Assembly: GCA_950295325.1 (NCBI GenBank)
Contig: OX485805.1
Location: forward strand, 57,686,758 to 57,746,757
Length of the DNA stretch: 60,000 bases
Reading direction: 5' to 3'
Origin: Polytrichum commune
Lineage: Eukaryota; Streptophyta; Polytrichopsida; Polytrichales; Polytrichaceae
Of this stretch, positions 26,020 to 38,388 are shown one piece after another. Position 1 is the first letter of the stretch. Every line of letters starts with the position of its first letter. A program made the translations under genes and the position numbers. The notes beneath the pieces were generated by a model. The model ran no database searches. It saw only the letters and a list, made by a program, of their open reading frames with translations, and was not told where the DNA came from.

Positions 26020-28340
26020 GGAGCATTGTCGACATAGATGAGGGGGTTGATGTTAGCAAGAGGTATTCGTATGAGTGAAATGAACTGCAACTCAAGGTTT
26101 GAGGTTTTAGTGGGGTTGTTGGTCACAAACCAAGTTTGCAATATCTTTGAAGTTGAAATGTATCTCACTTGCTGATACATATGCTAGTCCAAAATTTATC
26201 AAAGATTGTGAGTGTGTTGAGGGCGACATGTGTGCAAAACTTAGACCACTACTTGAAGGTATTCATATCGTAGATTGGCATTTTCAATTCTTTGATATCG
26301 AGGTACATGCAAGATTAATTGCAAGCTTGAGGGGCTCAAGAGTTTGAAATCCAAGATCTTACCCCTCTTGATGACTTTGACCCACCATTGCCTCCACTTG
26401 TTGATTCTAGAGTTAATGATGAGAGCACTGACCATGTGGCATCTAACCATAAGTGTACCTTGGCGAGTGCCGAGGTTAAGGCTAGATACTTGTTGGACAA
26501 TTAGAAACTTATGAAGGATCTTAAACTAATAACCTTGGAGGAACACTGATGGCTCTTTAGGTCTTCGTACCAAAATTTTATGGCGTTGTAAAGTTATATT
26601 GTGTGGAATGTTGTAAAGAGTTTGGATCCACCACTCGAGATCATTCCAAGAACACAATACACGACCTCTTTGCCAATTCTATTTAAAAATCACCTCATGT
26701 TTAACACACCTATTTGAAATTGGTGCCAAAGAAAGGGAGTATAGTTTAATGATCATACCCAATCAAAAGCCTTTAAAACAAACTCTACTGTCTTGACTGA
26801 ATTTGACCATCAAGGAAGGGTAGTGGTTGAAGGCATTCAAAAATACTAAGTGCAGTGAATGAAACTAGTGCCCATGAGAAAAAACTATTTGCTCTACTTG
26901 GGGATCATGAATTGAAGGAAGTTAGGTCATGTTGGGGATCTTGCAGACAATCGAGGGGCATTGTGGGTGATAGCAAGTGAATATGTGAGCAATCATTATG
27001 TGCAGAACGTGGGTTGGTTCAAGAAAAACAACACTTGTCAAAGCAACTCAAATTTGCAACTATTGTTTAAACTATTAGCTCAATTGAGTGTCATTGAGTT
27101 GAAGGTTCTTTGAGATGCCCTATGCGATTCTTACTATGATGTGGAGTTGAATTGCACAATTGTTTTGCTTAAGGAAATGAAGGAGTATGAACCTCCAATT
27201 GTTCATTGAATTGTTTAGAGTAGGATTGTGCATAGAGCTTGTGGCAAATTGTATAGTTTGGAGCGATGGGGTTAGAGTTAGGGTTTAGGGTCTGGAACAC
27301 AAAAAATTGGATGTTGTGTATTGAGTGGTTTAAACCACTTGAATCAAACAATGACATAAATTGCTTCATATCTAAATTTGTAAACCCCAAACAAACTTTA
27401 TGATTGGTGTTGGCTGGTTGTGTCTAATGCTACATGTATGTATGCAATTGTGGTTTTAAACACAAATTTTGGATTCATTTGCATGTGTATTTGAACACAA
27501 GCATTTTATTACCATTTTCATATGTGCATGTTTTAATTGAATAAAGTGCATACTAAGAAGCTGAAATGTGTGCCTATTGTGCTAATGTGTTGATGTGTGA
27601 ATTATGATCTTGTATGTGTAAGTGTTAGATTTTACATGACATCAATAAAAAATTAATTTATAACTTCTATATGCCCATGTAAAGAAGAATAAATACCAAG
27701 TTAATAGTTGGTTCTCCCCATCCATTGTTTTGTTTAGTTGATTTGACACCGCAATTAGTTTCAAGAGCCCCAATCAGTTTTTAGAGCTTGACCTTTAAAG
27801 GGGTCAAATTTTTATGTTGGATGCATGAGAGAGATAAGTTCGTATACAATAATACCCTCTCTTTGCTCCTTAGGCAATGAAGTGTTAGTGTATTTACATT
27901 GTAATGTTTGCACACACACAAACTAATTGCAAGCCAAAGTTGTGTTGGCTATGGCGTATAGAGAGGCACCTATTCTCGATCAAGTCCCCATCAACAATTT
28001 ACAAGGTACTGGAATTTTGATCAAGCTGGCACCAACAGTGCGATGACACATGTCCTAGTTTTGCGTGCTAAAATAAGGAGGAGAAAATGGTTTAAATGAA
28101 TAGTTATGGCAAACTCTTGATATTAGTAATATGTTAGAACCAAATTTTGGCTTAAAGAATTCACAGTGATTTCTATTTAAGAAATAAAAATACCACAAAA
28201 TTTGCAATCCTCCTTATTTCTATCTTCCTACAAGGGGAAAATTTGCACCACCTTGTACTTCTCCAGATCTGGCGCAAAAATCTCTTCAGTGATCGGTTAT
28301 GGGTGCCTCTACCCTATATAGCAGAACCAGACACATCTCC
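26020..28340 (+). repeat. Large dispersed repeat, copy 2
   Basis: Inverted partner of 1-2899. It opens with GAGCATTGTCGACATAG (matching the reverse of 2880-2899) and closes with the TATA-bearing end. It has more frame-breaking changes than copy 1. The coordinate order of conserved blocks is preserved, so one event copied the whole unit. It carries a telobox-like GGGTTTAGGGT near 27281. Confidence 0.75.
28314..28321 (+). promoter_or_regulatory. TATA-box-like CTATATAG in repeat copy 2
   Basis: CTATATAG is followed about 30 bp later by a pyrimidine-rich CACTTTCTCTTCC stretch, the usual layout of a plant core promoter and start region. It is conserved in copy 1. No downstream gene is recognised. 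Confidence 0.35.
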
Positions 28341-28479
28341 CAATACTCACTTTCTCTTCCTTCAGAGGACGTCTGTAGTCGGTGTTTCATGGGGTCGTTC
28401 TTCCTCAACCAAGCTAGGGTTCAGATCTGGTCCAAGAGGTTCTGAAGGTTTTGTATTTGTCGAGGCCATTGAGTGATTA

Positions 28480-29230
28480 GGATGCCAATCTGCGATGAAG
28501 AAGGTTCCTTGCAATAAGATTGCATTGAGTTTCACTGTGATTGTTTAGGACCGAACTGCCTTCCTTCTGAGGTTTCATGTGACAGGGCTGCGTAGGTTAT
28601 GAGTGGGTGTTGCAATGTCGCTGAAGACGAAATAGTGACAAGCATATAATCCATATGAGGATGTTCATTAGAACTGAGATGTTGCAGCTCTTGTTTTAGG
28701 TTTGGTGCCGTTAAGGAGCAGGGGAATGAAGCTTTGCTGATGAGCGAATAGGAACCCTAAATGGCAGTCCACACGTTCCTCTGCAATCCTCCTGCTGCGT
28801 GCGCCGCCGCGTTCTGTGCAGTATTCGTCTAATGTGTGTACAGGTGGCTTTATATGTTTCTGTGTCTTCCTTTACGCATGTGTGAATGTGCGAGTGTGTA
28901 TTTTGTGATGAAGAAGGTTCCTTGCAAGAAAGGTTACGTTGAGATTCTGTAGGACTTAAAACTGGCTTCCTTCTGAGACTTGTTGGTTGATTCGAAAGGG
29001 ATGAAGGGTGCAAGGCCGTTGATGACGAACTAACGACAGGCAGTATATCCGCATGACATGAGGACATTCATTAGACTAGGACGATCTGAGGCTTTGCACC
29101 CTTTTGAGACGGAGTTGCGGTAGTGTTTTATTGTGAAGCATGCGATTGATGTATTGCATAGTTCAAATGAGCCGAATGGCTATGAATAATTGCAGAAATT
29201 AGTCTTTCGCTCCTATCTGACGCTTGCTTC
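28480..29230 (+). repeat. Tandem partial copies of dispersed repeat
   Basis: GATGAAGAAGGTTCCTTGC occurs near 28494 and again at 28907. Each is followed by a CTTCCTTCTGAG block and the short unit with GACATGAGGACATTCATTAG or its variant. The second copy (28907-29222) is inverted at 32569-32890. Confidence 0.6.
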
Positions 29231-29454
29231 ATTATGTCAGCGAGTCCTTCCTGCTGTTTGATCACAAATTCATTGCTTCTTGAGCGTGATGCAATTCATC
29301 ATATCTGATAAAAAATTTGAGAATTCTGTTAGATCATCGCCCGGTTCAGAAAACACAATTGTGTTAGGTCCAATATATGGTCGAATTCCTTACGGCGGTT
29401 AATCCCATTCATGATAGTCTCTCGTCGAAGACGTGATGATGAGATTGGATAATG

Positions 29455-30190
29455 TTGGCTAACTGAAACTATCTGGAAACATACAGAACATCTAAGGGTC
29501 TGAGCGGTTGTATTGAGTAAGGCAATCTGACTAGAGTCACTCGTGTGCTTGGACCTGGTAGCACATATGAGCGCTGAAAGTTGCCAAGAGCGAAGTGGGT
29601 GGGCAGCTGTTCAACCTGGCCCTGACGAATCTACCTGGGCAGGAAGAAGCTTCCACTCTCAGTTTGTTAATGTATTCGCTGTGCAGTTGTATTCTAGTAG
29701 CAAACGGATCACGAGGATGAGTAACATATCTGTCAATCCTCCGAAAGGCTTTGGCCAAGTGTGGGCTTCAATCTCTAAGAAGTGCTGAGTGATCTGTTTG
29801 GTTGGTAGTAATGATATGTGAGTGATACTTTGCTATGATGATAAAAGGAAGGTGTAGGCTATTCCCACGGGATAAGCCCGTGAGACCAATATTCCTGTTG
29901 CGGTTAGCTGAGCAATGCATAATTTGGTCAGATGAAGCAGGAAGTAATTGGTGCGCTGCAATGATGCCTGATATTCTGCCTTCGTTTTTAGTCTTCTTTG
30001 GAAGGCGTTGAAGAGAAACATCCGTTCAAACACAACTTAAACTGAGCAGTGTTAATTGACTTGTTTGTAGTTCCCTTGCGTTGTGAAGATTGTGTATAAT
30101 GGACTATTTACTACCGTATGTGGAAAAGTGGAAAATAGGTGCAATGTCAGTGATGATGAAAAAATGACAAGCATATATGCGAATGACATG
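29455..30190 (+). repeat. Direct repeat block, copy 2 (partner 3355-4090)
   Basis: Same orientation as copy 1. Identical at 29521-29864 versus 3419-3762, then several percent diverged. It stops at GACATG, after which 30191 onward is unrelated to the copy 1 flank. Confidence 0.85.
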
Positions 30191-32568
30191 TCGTTATAGT
30201 TAACAATGAGAAGCAATTCTACTCGTACAGCGGCACTTGGAAAGCTAACTAAATTGGAAAGTACCTGTTGGAATACCTAGGCAGTGAACACCATTGGAAT
30301 GCACTAACTGTGGAAAATGTGTGAAATCATCGTATCTACACATACACAGAAACTAATTCCAATTCCGCACGGAGGATTCGGTAGATTCTTCCAATTTTGT
30401 TGGCTTCTCTGCTGCTTATATCACTTCGTACACGAAAAGGGTGACTAGAAGGAGTTGTCTCACAAGCCTTGATCGCCTTCCAAACCTCAACACAATTCTG
30501 CTATGTGAGAGTCATCTATTGCAGAAAGACCTACCGTATAATAAAGAACAATGTGGGGGTGATAGTGACCGTTGCTCCATCGTTCCAGAAAGGTGGGAGA
30601 CCTTGTTAAAATAGTATTGGCAAAGGGCAGGAACGGCATGGGTCCATACTAGTCTCCGGACCATACTTCTCCATCTTTGGTCCTGCAAATCACTTATCAC
30701 TATAGAGAAGTTGAAGACTCATTTAGTTCTCGTTAATCAACTCGTCCTTGATAAATTGTGTGTCATTACTCTCCCGTGTAAAATACTTGTGATAGAAATA
30801 GAGTACTTTTTCAAAGCATCTGTTACTCGTCCATCTGACGTCTCCATTTTTGGACCAATTTTCAAATACACAAGTATGTGGGTGTGGTCTATGTATTCGT
30901 ACACATAATAGTTCTGTCATATTGGATCGCAGCTTCATGATATGATCTTCATCAAAATAAACAGCTTTGCATATCCTATTCGCTGTCTCTATCCTTTGGG
31001 CTATGTTTCACCTTCACTCTACTCTGCTCTTCTGTTTTGCGTAAATCATGAATATCATGCTATATGATCTTTGGTTAAAATAAAAAGAAACTAAACAAAG
31101 AAGCATTTTACTTAGGTATGGACTAAATTGAGGCATTCCATAATGAGAACTGCGTTAGGATTGACTTCTACTGACAAGTACCATCAAGTGAAAGGTGACA
31201 AATCGTAAGTATGAAAGCTTTGATGGCCGTCGTAAGGAACGAAGTATTACTTGGAGTCACAATGTTGGCAACTCCAGTCCGAAATACAATTGACAAATAT
31301 GGGAATATGGTTTTAAAATATCTTATTCAAAGGTTTTATAGAAAATTATGAAGATACATATGATGTCTCCCGTCAAAAAGTGTTCTTCGACAAACTTAGA
31401 TGTTTTGTTGGTCAAATTTGGAAAACATCCCATGCAATTATATGCACTTGAGCTGAATATGGCTTGCCCACGTACCCTCCTCTTGGTTAGACAACCAAGC
31501 AACTTTATTTTCTTAACACAAAGGTAAAGCAAAGATTTCAAATAGAGATTCTCAAAACGATAACAATGTGGAAAATCCATGATATGCGAACACCACCAAT
31601 TTTCACATTTAAAGCTCTCAAGGACGCCTTCTCTTGCTAAATCACTCGAACACCACTCCAAGATGCTTCCCGTACCTCAAATTATTATAGGCTTGCCACT
31701 AAAACCCAGTGGCTGATTACCCAGTCTCTAGAGATAAGAAGATTATGCCACTTTTGCTCTTACGATGTGTTGCTCTACGAGATCAAGTTTCCTTCACTAT
31801 CCAGAATGTAGGTTTAGGGAGTTCCAACTTTCTTGCAGTCGGACCATCAAGGTGGTAGGAGCCGCATGCCGCTAGCAAATTGGCACGTCTGACCATCTTG
31901 ACGTACTTTATTTATCCTAGCTTCCACTCCCCGAATTTTGAAGTCATGTTCATTTTAATTCATTCCATTATATGACGTTAAACCGATGTCTTTCATTACC
32001 TCTGAATTTTAGGTCAGATTCCTGATCTCAGCACTGTATACTGCTTCATGGTCATGAAGACAGCCTATATTTCGTCATCCTCCACACAATTCAAAAGAAA
32101 ACTATGTGCAGAATTTAGTTTGTGAGGTTTTGGTATTAGGATAACTGGGTGGATGTGTTGCCTCAGATAAATAGAAAGATTGTTACATCACAAGTCAGGC
32201 AATGTAGGTAAGTTCTTGTTAGTCCTCACTGGCCAACACATCCCAACCTTTGTTAGACAACGTATTCAAGTATTCAAGTTCTATATAATTTGGGTAGATC
32301 TTATCTTTGCAAGTCCGTTGTTTCCGGAACAAACCACAAATCCATTCGCTCTCCTTAGCGGGTACTTAAGTTAAGGCAGTCGTTTTATAATGCGTGCAGT
32401 TTCGATTCGGGGATTCAGCTAACCGAACATACGATAGGCTATGCTGGCCAACAGGACATGATCCATCATCCGCTGGAACAGACTCAACTAACATTCGTAT
32501 GCACGTTCCTTACCAAGGGGTAGGTGAAATAAGTAAAGCGGAGAAAATAGGTAATAAAATGTAGAGCA
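30191..32568. other. Intergenic DNA, no gene recognised
   Basis: A 112-codon minus frame at 31323-31661 has no recognisable domain or splice context. No element ends were found. Confidence 0.45.
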
Positions 32569-33170
32569 GGCGTCAGATAGGAGCGAAAGACTAATTTCTT
32601 CAATTATTCATAGCCCATTGGGCTCATTTGAACTATGCAATGCATCACCCGCCTGCTTCACAACAACTCTATCTTGAAAGGATGCAAAGCCTCAGCTCGT
32701 CCTAGTCTAATGAATGTCCTCATGTGATTCGGATATATGCTTGTCATTATTTCGTCATCACCGGCATTGCACCCTTCATTCCTCCCCAATCAAGCAAAAA
32801 CCTAACAAGTCTCAGAAGGAAGGCAGTTCGGTCCTGAAGAATCATAGAGAATCTCAATGCAATCTTGTTGCAAGGAACCTTCTTCATCATAGAATTCATA
32901 ACTTACATATACCTACACAAATCTACACCCATGCGTAAAGAAATACGCTAAAACCGTGAAGACAACAGCAGAACGTTAGAGACAGAGAAGGGTCAGCTTT
33001 GGCGGTGCACAAAGGAGAAGATGTTTGAGGTCGTCTGTGTGTCCTACTATATAGGTTTTAAATTTCCCGTACCCAGGAGAGGCTAGGGCTCCAAACCCTA
33101 ATGCAAACCCTAACCACTTCTGATCGTCGATGGTGATGAGAATCTTCCATCTGAACCGTTTAAGACAAAG
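32569..33170 (-). repeat. Inverted copy of the promoter-like dispersed repeat
   Basis: On the minus strand this matches 28907-29222, then extends upstream into a promoter-like segment with teloboxes and a TATA box. It is bounded by non-repeat DNA near 33180. Confidence 0.6.
33047..33113 (-). promoter_or_regulatory. Promoter-like module: two teloboxes plus TATA box
   Basis: On the plus strand, AAACCCTAA occurs at 33093-33101 and 33105-33113. Read on the minus strand, CTATATAG follows at 33047-33054. This telobox-TATA order is typical of plant housekeeping promoters. It points into the repeat, with no gene seen downstream. Confidence 0.35.
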
Positions 33171-34670
33171 ACAGCCAGGACTCCGAAACCACCTAGCCAG
33201 CTTGGCATCTGCATAAATATTTCTTGCTTTTCTTTTTGGCCTTTTTGCACCATAAACTTTTTGAACGCCTCATTTGGTTAGATATCCATTTGTCATGGCC
33301 TTGGAAAGGAACTCTAGCTCATCAACATTGCCCGACAATTAAGATCACGAGCATTTCTTTTGTAAACTAGAAGTTCCATATGTTTTGTATTTCTAGGTCA
33401 TTTTATCATTTCTTGCATGCTCCTACTTTTTCCTTGCAACACATAGTTATAAATAAAGATAACCGGAAAAACTCACATTGGGGAGGACAAGGGTCATGGG
33501 AGGGGGGTCACTCCCTTTTGTGTTATGTAACCACGTACATACAAAGGGTATTTTTTATGAGGCCAATTTACCTCCCTAATTGGATTTTAGGGAACCTTTT
33601 AAGTAGAAAAGAAAATCGAACTTCACCAAATATTCAACACCCTAAAGGTAATTATAAAAGAGAACCTAGATTATTTCAAACGATGCTAAACTACTTATAA
33701 AATTTTGATTTACTCATTTTGTACGAAGGCAAACTTAAGACTCCAATATGGCATGGCGTATATTCATGTTGCTATATATTGGTGAAAGAAGAGTGTACAC
33801 ATCCTAACTCAGTCATTCAAATTTCATTCATTTTGCATGTATTATATGTGAATATACTCATTCTATCTTTAAAAAATACTAATTTCTTTCAACCTCAAAC
33901 TTAAAGTGGGTGTTTCCCCCTTATGCTAAATTATATAGAATCACATGTTTCGTAGTTTAAGCAGGCTATTGTAGATCCAAAGTTTCTATAAATTTTTTTG
34001 CCCATGAATAAAAAGCACCCTATAGTTGTTCTCACATGATTTCTACTTTTCAGTAGGTCAACCCCCCCCCCCCCTCCCGAGGGGAACCCCAATTTTGAGT
34101 GATAGCTGATGACTTCGAGTGCCTTATCAGATGGATAATTTGAACTAGGGAGCAAACTCATAATTGGACTATCTTGGGCATAAGATTCAAACTTAGGCCC
34201 AAAGCAGTCGGGAGGAAACTTGCATGAACGGTAGTGAGTTGGATGAATAGCATTGGTTCAAATGAGCAAGTGGTTGCCACATGAGAGGAAGTATGGGGAG
34301 TGGCAACAATGACTTTTTAGCTTTGGATTTTGCTTTGGATATTGCTTCGGGATCTACTTGGCAATAAAGTAGAGTGACATGGCACAATAAACTAGTGCTT
34401 GGAATTCCACAGTATAAGGAGAAAAACAAGGAAAAGGAGACTTTTCAAAAGCAAAGTGCCATGTTGAAGGTAGTTGTGAAACTTCCTCTGGCTCTCGTGT
34501 GGCATGGGCCTTTATTATGAAGTGGAACCTCTATAGGCTCAAATGCCACCTCACCAAAGCCATTAACAGGTCACCGAGATTGTCTAGAGTTGGGTGCCAT
34601 TGGGCATAGCGGTGGTGGTGGGGCTAAAAACAAGCTAGGACAACCCTCGCTCCATTGTGGACCACACTTG
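33171..34670. other. Intergenic DNA with G/C homopolymers
   Basis: No gene recognised. A C-run of about 14 lies at 34065 beside CCCGAGGGG. The segment around 33490 contains a GGGGGG-TCACTCCC stretch resembling MITE ends, but no pair of ends could be defined. Confidence 0.4.
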
Positions 34671-34674
34671 ATCA

Positions 34675-34688
34675 TGGCTCTGACACCA
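34675..34688 (-). mobile_element. Possible LTR-retrotransposon primer binding site
   Basis: The reverse complement reads TGGTGTCAGAGCCA, one mismatch from the plant initiator-tRNA-Met primer site TGGTATCAGAGCCA. No flanking LTR pair, gag or pol frame is recognisable, so this would be a remnant at most. Confidence 0.3.
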
Positions 34689-36239
34689 CACTATTAACAA
34701 TGTTGCTCCCATTTTGCTGTTGATGGGCTCAAACATGGGGTTGGGTCCACACGAGGTGCTCCTTAGGTGGATAGACTTTTTGGTTAGCTCCAATGTACAT
34801 ACGACAAAAGAGGCATAACCCCTCATGCCACAACACGACTAGTCGTGTTTTGCATTTGGGTAACGGGCTCACATTCATGCTTGTACTATGTACGGGTGTT
34901 ATTTTTCTTTTTTCTTTTCTTTCTACATGCGACAAGAAGGGAGAATCCATGTAAGGAGTAAGGTAGGAGGAAAAGGTGAGAGAGAGAGAGGAGAGAAAGT
35001 AAGGGGGAGGGTAGCAAGGTAGAGTATATTGGTTTCATCACCCGTTTTGTTAATGGAATATAGTAGTCATCTTTAAATGATGCAACACCCTCTTAATCTT
35101 TCTTTCTCTTTATCTATGGGGTACTCTAAAAGGGTTTGCTATTCACCCCCCTTGTAGTTTATAGAATGGCTAGAATAGATATTGACAAGCCCGTTACCTA
35201 CCCTACATGAAGGTAGTGGAGATCGCTATGAGGTGGTGCCACCAATGGCACCTAAAAGCGTCACTCCGTGGGCCCATACACTCCTGCACCATGGGGAGCG
35301 GCTCAAGGTAGTAGAGTGTTGATGGATGGGAGACATTTATAGGTGTTGGTTTTGGCACCCTCTACCTTATTTGTCGACGATGAGAAGTGCATCGGAATCA
35401 CCACACTTGTCTTGTCATCATGGTAGAGTGCACCAAATTTCTTTGCACAAGCGAGATATCACCACTTGAAAGCAGCACTTCATATATCCAATTCGCTGCT
35501 TCCTTTCATCTCATACTTTAAACAAATTGCCAGCGCGCTCTCTTACACCATTGTCATATGGCATACTGTTCTCGCTCTTTAGTATGACATGTTTGGGAAA
35601 CACAAAAAGTTGTATTATGGAGGTGTCGTCTTCTCGTTAATATGATAAATGACGTAAAGTTGTCTTATTATTGAGGGAATACAAAAATATAAGTAATATG
35701 AGCTTAAAAATATACACAACGAGTTTAAGCAATATACATGGTATGCAATAATAACTTATAACTCTAAACAAATACAAATATTGTCAAGAACTCTTGAAAT
35801 AGGAGCCCAAAGATCTCTAGTGTTGCTTACCCAAGTTAGCAACTATTATCTTATCTAAATTCCCAGCTAACTTTTGAAAACTAATAATTTCATCAACACC
35901 AAAATATAAAGAGTACTCTAATAAGAAACTAGACAACAATGATGCATGACATTTTGCACCAAGATACTGGTGATACTATATCACCCGTGTACAAGGCAGC
36001 ATACTATGCAAGAGGCCACTCTAACCCTAACCATGTCCATTCTACACTAGTAACCTAAATAATAATCAAGTTCCCAATGATAAGTGAAGTTCCTAAGTAG
36101 TTCTCAAATGAAAATGGATGTATTTTAGATGTACATAACATAGATGAAAGGAGTTTTAGCATTAACTACCTCTTTAATATGACAAAACGGAGATTCTAAA
36201 TGTCGCATTTTCGAGTGTCATAGTTGTATAAAAGAGGGA
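34689..36239. other. Intergenic DNA, no gene recognised
   Basis: Contains a GA-rich tract near 34976-35012. It may include remains of an LTR element next to the primer-site-like motif. No coding exon is supported. Confidence 0.4.
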
Positions 36240-36248
36240 GTTTTGGAC

Positions 36249-36472
36249 TATGATCGGGGAGAACCGACAGTTAGTTACAGATGAACCGGTTGAGTTTGAA
36301 AAATAACCGGTTGAAGTTCAAGACTGCAAAAAATTACCGATCATTTTAGAGGAATCTATAGAAAATACCACAATTTAATAAAGGAAAACCAGAGGATGTC
36401 AACATGTAACTAGTTGGACTTGCAAACACTAGGATCCCAACCGATTATGCCCAAGAATCTCCCCAATCACTG
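36249..36472 (+). mobile_element. MULE-like MITE, AACCGGTT family, copy C (complete)
   Basis: A 224-bp element flanked by a perfect 9-bp direct repeat GTTTTGGAC (36240-36248 and 36473-36481). The ends are TATGATCGGGGAGA and, reverse complemented, CAGTGATTGGGGAGA. Inside are two AACCGGTT palindromes and a GTAACTAGTTGGAC block. Nine-bp duplications fit Mutator-like elements. It is non-coding. Confidence 0.85.
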
Positions 36473-36984
36473 GTTTTGGACTAAAAAGTTTGGTCTTGCA
36501 AAAATGTGTTGTAATATCGAGGGTGTTGTATTAACGAGGTTAGACTGTAGTGTGTACCTTGTTTTAGCTCTGTTCACCATTATGTAGTCAACTCTTGATT
36601 GATTCCTCTACATCAACTCTTGATTAATTCCTCTAAGTCAACTCTTGCTGATGTAGCAATGCCTTCCTTAATTAGTTTAGCAATGCATGCTCTTGGCACG
36701 TGGTGACCAATATGCTTAATTTCTGGGTGCGGGTTGGAGTTTTGGAGGCTGGATCGAATTGTGCACTTGGAGTGTTGAAAGTTGCACACATGTAGTAAGC
36801 TCTTCATTGACATTTCTAGGTATTTAACGCCACCTCCTCGCCTTCATTTTCACCTGTGGGGTTGTTTGTGTTTGCAGTATACAATTCAATCTCATGGTAT
36901 GTGTTTGTTGAGGCAGAGTATTTGGGTGTTGAACCCTAGATTTAATTGGTATGTGGTTATGTGATGGTTATAGAGCAAACATTA

Positions 36985-37245
36985 TATTCACACATGTTTA
37001 AAAGAGATTGGACTACATCTTCAAATATTAATAACTACTCTACACTCAATAGTGAACAAAATTGGGAAGACTTATGTATCCAATTAAGAAGTCAACAAAC
37101 ACACTCTTCCGATTACTGTAACTAAATAAGAGGAAGTTTGATTTTCAATCCGATTTTTGCAGATGTTTCATCGTCGATTTTCATGTGTGAATCTAAAGGA
37201 TAGAAGTTGGAGAACATGACAAAGGAACTGTATAATGATACCTTA
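36985..37245 (+). repeat. Dispersed repeat R2, copy a
   Basis: A segment with GAGATTGGACTAC, then an ACACTCAATAGTGAACA block, AATTGGGAAGA and a GTTGGAGAACATGA block. Related copies lie at 45886, 46489, 46902, 47730 (minus), 54240 (minus), 54790 and 56405. Confidence 0.6.
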
Positions 37246-37399
37246 GATGTTGGTAGAGCTTAGGCTCATAGTGTCACAAAGGCATTTGTTGAGACGAATC
37301 GCAAACGCACATATTCCAATTTGAACAGTAAAGCAGAGCGATGGGAGACAGGATGGCCCTGAATTCTGAGGGCGGGGTTCTCCCCGCCTATCTGACCAA

Positions 37400-37640
37400 C
37401 GGAAACCCGCCACGTGGCCTCCACGCAGACAATACGGGCTCGTAGGTGGGACCCACCTACCAGGATAGGTAGATGCGGAGATCTCGTTTCATACTCCAGT
37501 CTGAGAATTCCACGCACACACGCCGTCACTCTAACTTTCCTCCTTCGCAGCCCCGACTCGTACTCATCATCAGTACGACTGCCTCGAACATTCTTAGAGC
37601 TCTCCATAATATCCCGTATGAAATTTCTTGACATTCAGAT
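37400..37640 (+). promoter_or_regulatory. Candidate promoter region of the GT17 gene
   Basis: The base composition turns GC- and CpG-richer than the flanks. A G-box (CACGTG, 37411-37416) and a 9-bp-arm palindrome centred on GTGGGACCCAC (37442-37460) are present. The latter includes the TCP-factor consensus GGNCCCAC. The position 2.3 kb before the coding exon fits a promoter with a long spliced leader. No TATA box is clear. Confidence 0.35.
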
Positions 37641-38225
37641 GGTTTCTTTCTGATTTCAAATTTTCTGGAGATAATTTTTGGATGTGTTTTTGGCCCCCCT
37701 TTTTCTTTGAGGTTTCATGTGGAGCTTTTGTGGTTGTGATTTCAATAGTCGAGAGAGAACAATGGGCTGAATTCTTGCCGGCAGTTCAGGAGCACTTGGA
37801 GATTTAATAATCCGGGAACTCCTACGGGTTTTCATTGATTTTTTTTGCGGTATTTTGCTTCGACGTTTCGTAGGTGTCCCGATTCTTTTTTCCCGTGCTG
37901 CTGTCCGCGTTGGTCTGTCGACGTAACGACGACTGTTCGACGCTCACTGATCTCCACATGTCAGGCTGCAGGAGCTCGTGCGATTTTCATTGGACTCTTT
38001 GGGATTAGGTGATTTGTGGATTTTTTTTTGGTAATTTACGGAATTTGTTGTTCGAGCTTTCCTGGCTGTTTTGTGGAGCTTTCGAGGTCGATGTCAATGT
38101 CAACTGTGGGACTAAAGTGAGCGAAGAAGAGTTTTCTGCTTTAGTGATCATGTGTCGACGACGAGAGTGCTTTAGTTGGAGGTTTAGTTAGTGCCGAGTC
38201 GGGGTTCAATTATCTGCAAGGCGTG

Positions 38226-38260
38226 ATGGAAGTGCGCGGTGTGCTCAGCTTCGGAATCAG
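38226..38260 (+). other. Possible leader exon with upstream ATG and splice donor
   Basis: An ATG opens eleven codons (MEVRGVLSFGI) and then meets an excellent donor, CAG followed by GTACGT at 38261. This could be the end of the 5' leader exon of the GT17 gene carrying a small upstream frame, or a short coding exon. The joining acceptor is not determined. Confidence 0.35.
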
Positions 38261-38388
38261 GTACGTTTGTCAGCCTCCGCTTATGATGTTTTCACTGCAC
38301 TTTGCCCCATTCTACCTCCTAATTCGAGAGAAAGGTGGAATGATGTGTTGCTGTTTGGGTTCTTCTTTGTCTCTCTGTAATTCAAGCG

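Noticed and set aside
28711-29067. 118-codon minus frame
   Set aside because: Low-complexity Ser/Thr/Arg-rich reading of the dispersed repeat. The inverted copy at 32714 does not keep the same frame.
34675-35600. Full LTR retrotransposon
   Set aside because: A primer-site-like motif is present, but I could not find paired LTRs, a polypurine tract or coding domains.
37266-37634. 122-codon minus frame in GC-rich DNA
   Set aside because: High GC favours long chance frames, and there is no domain or splice context. The region fits a promoter or leader better.
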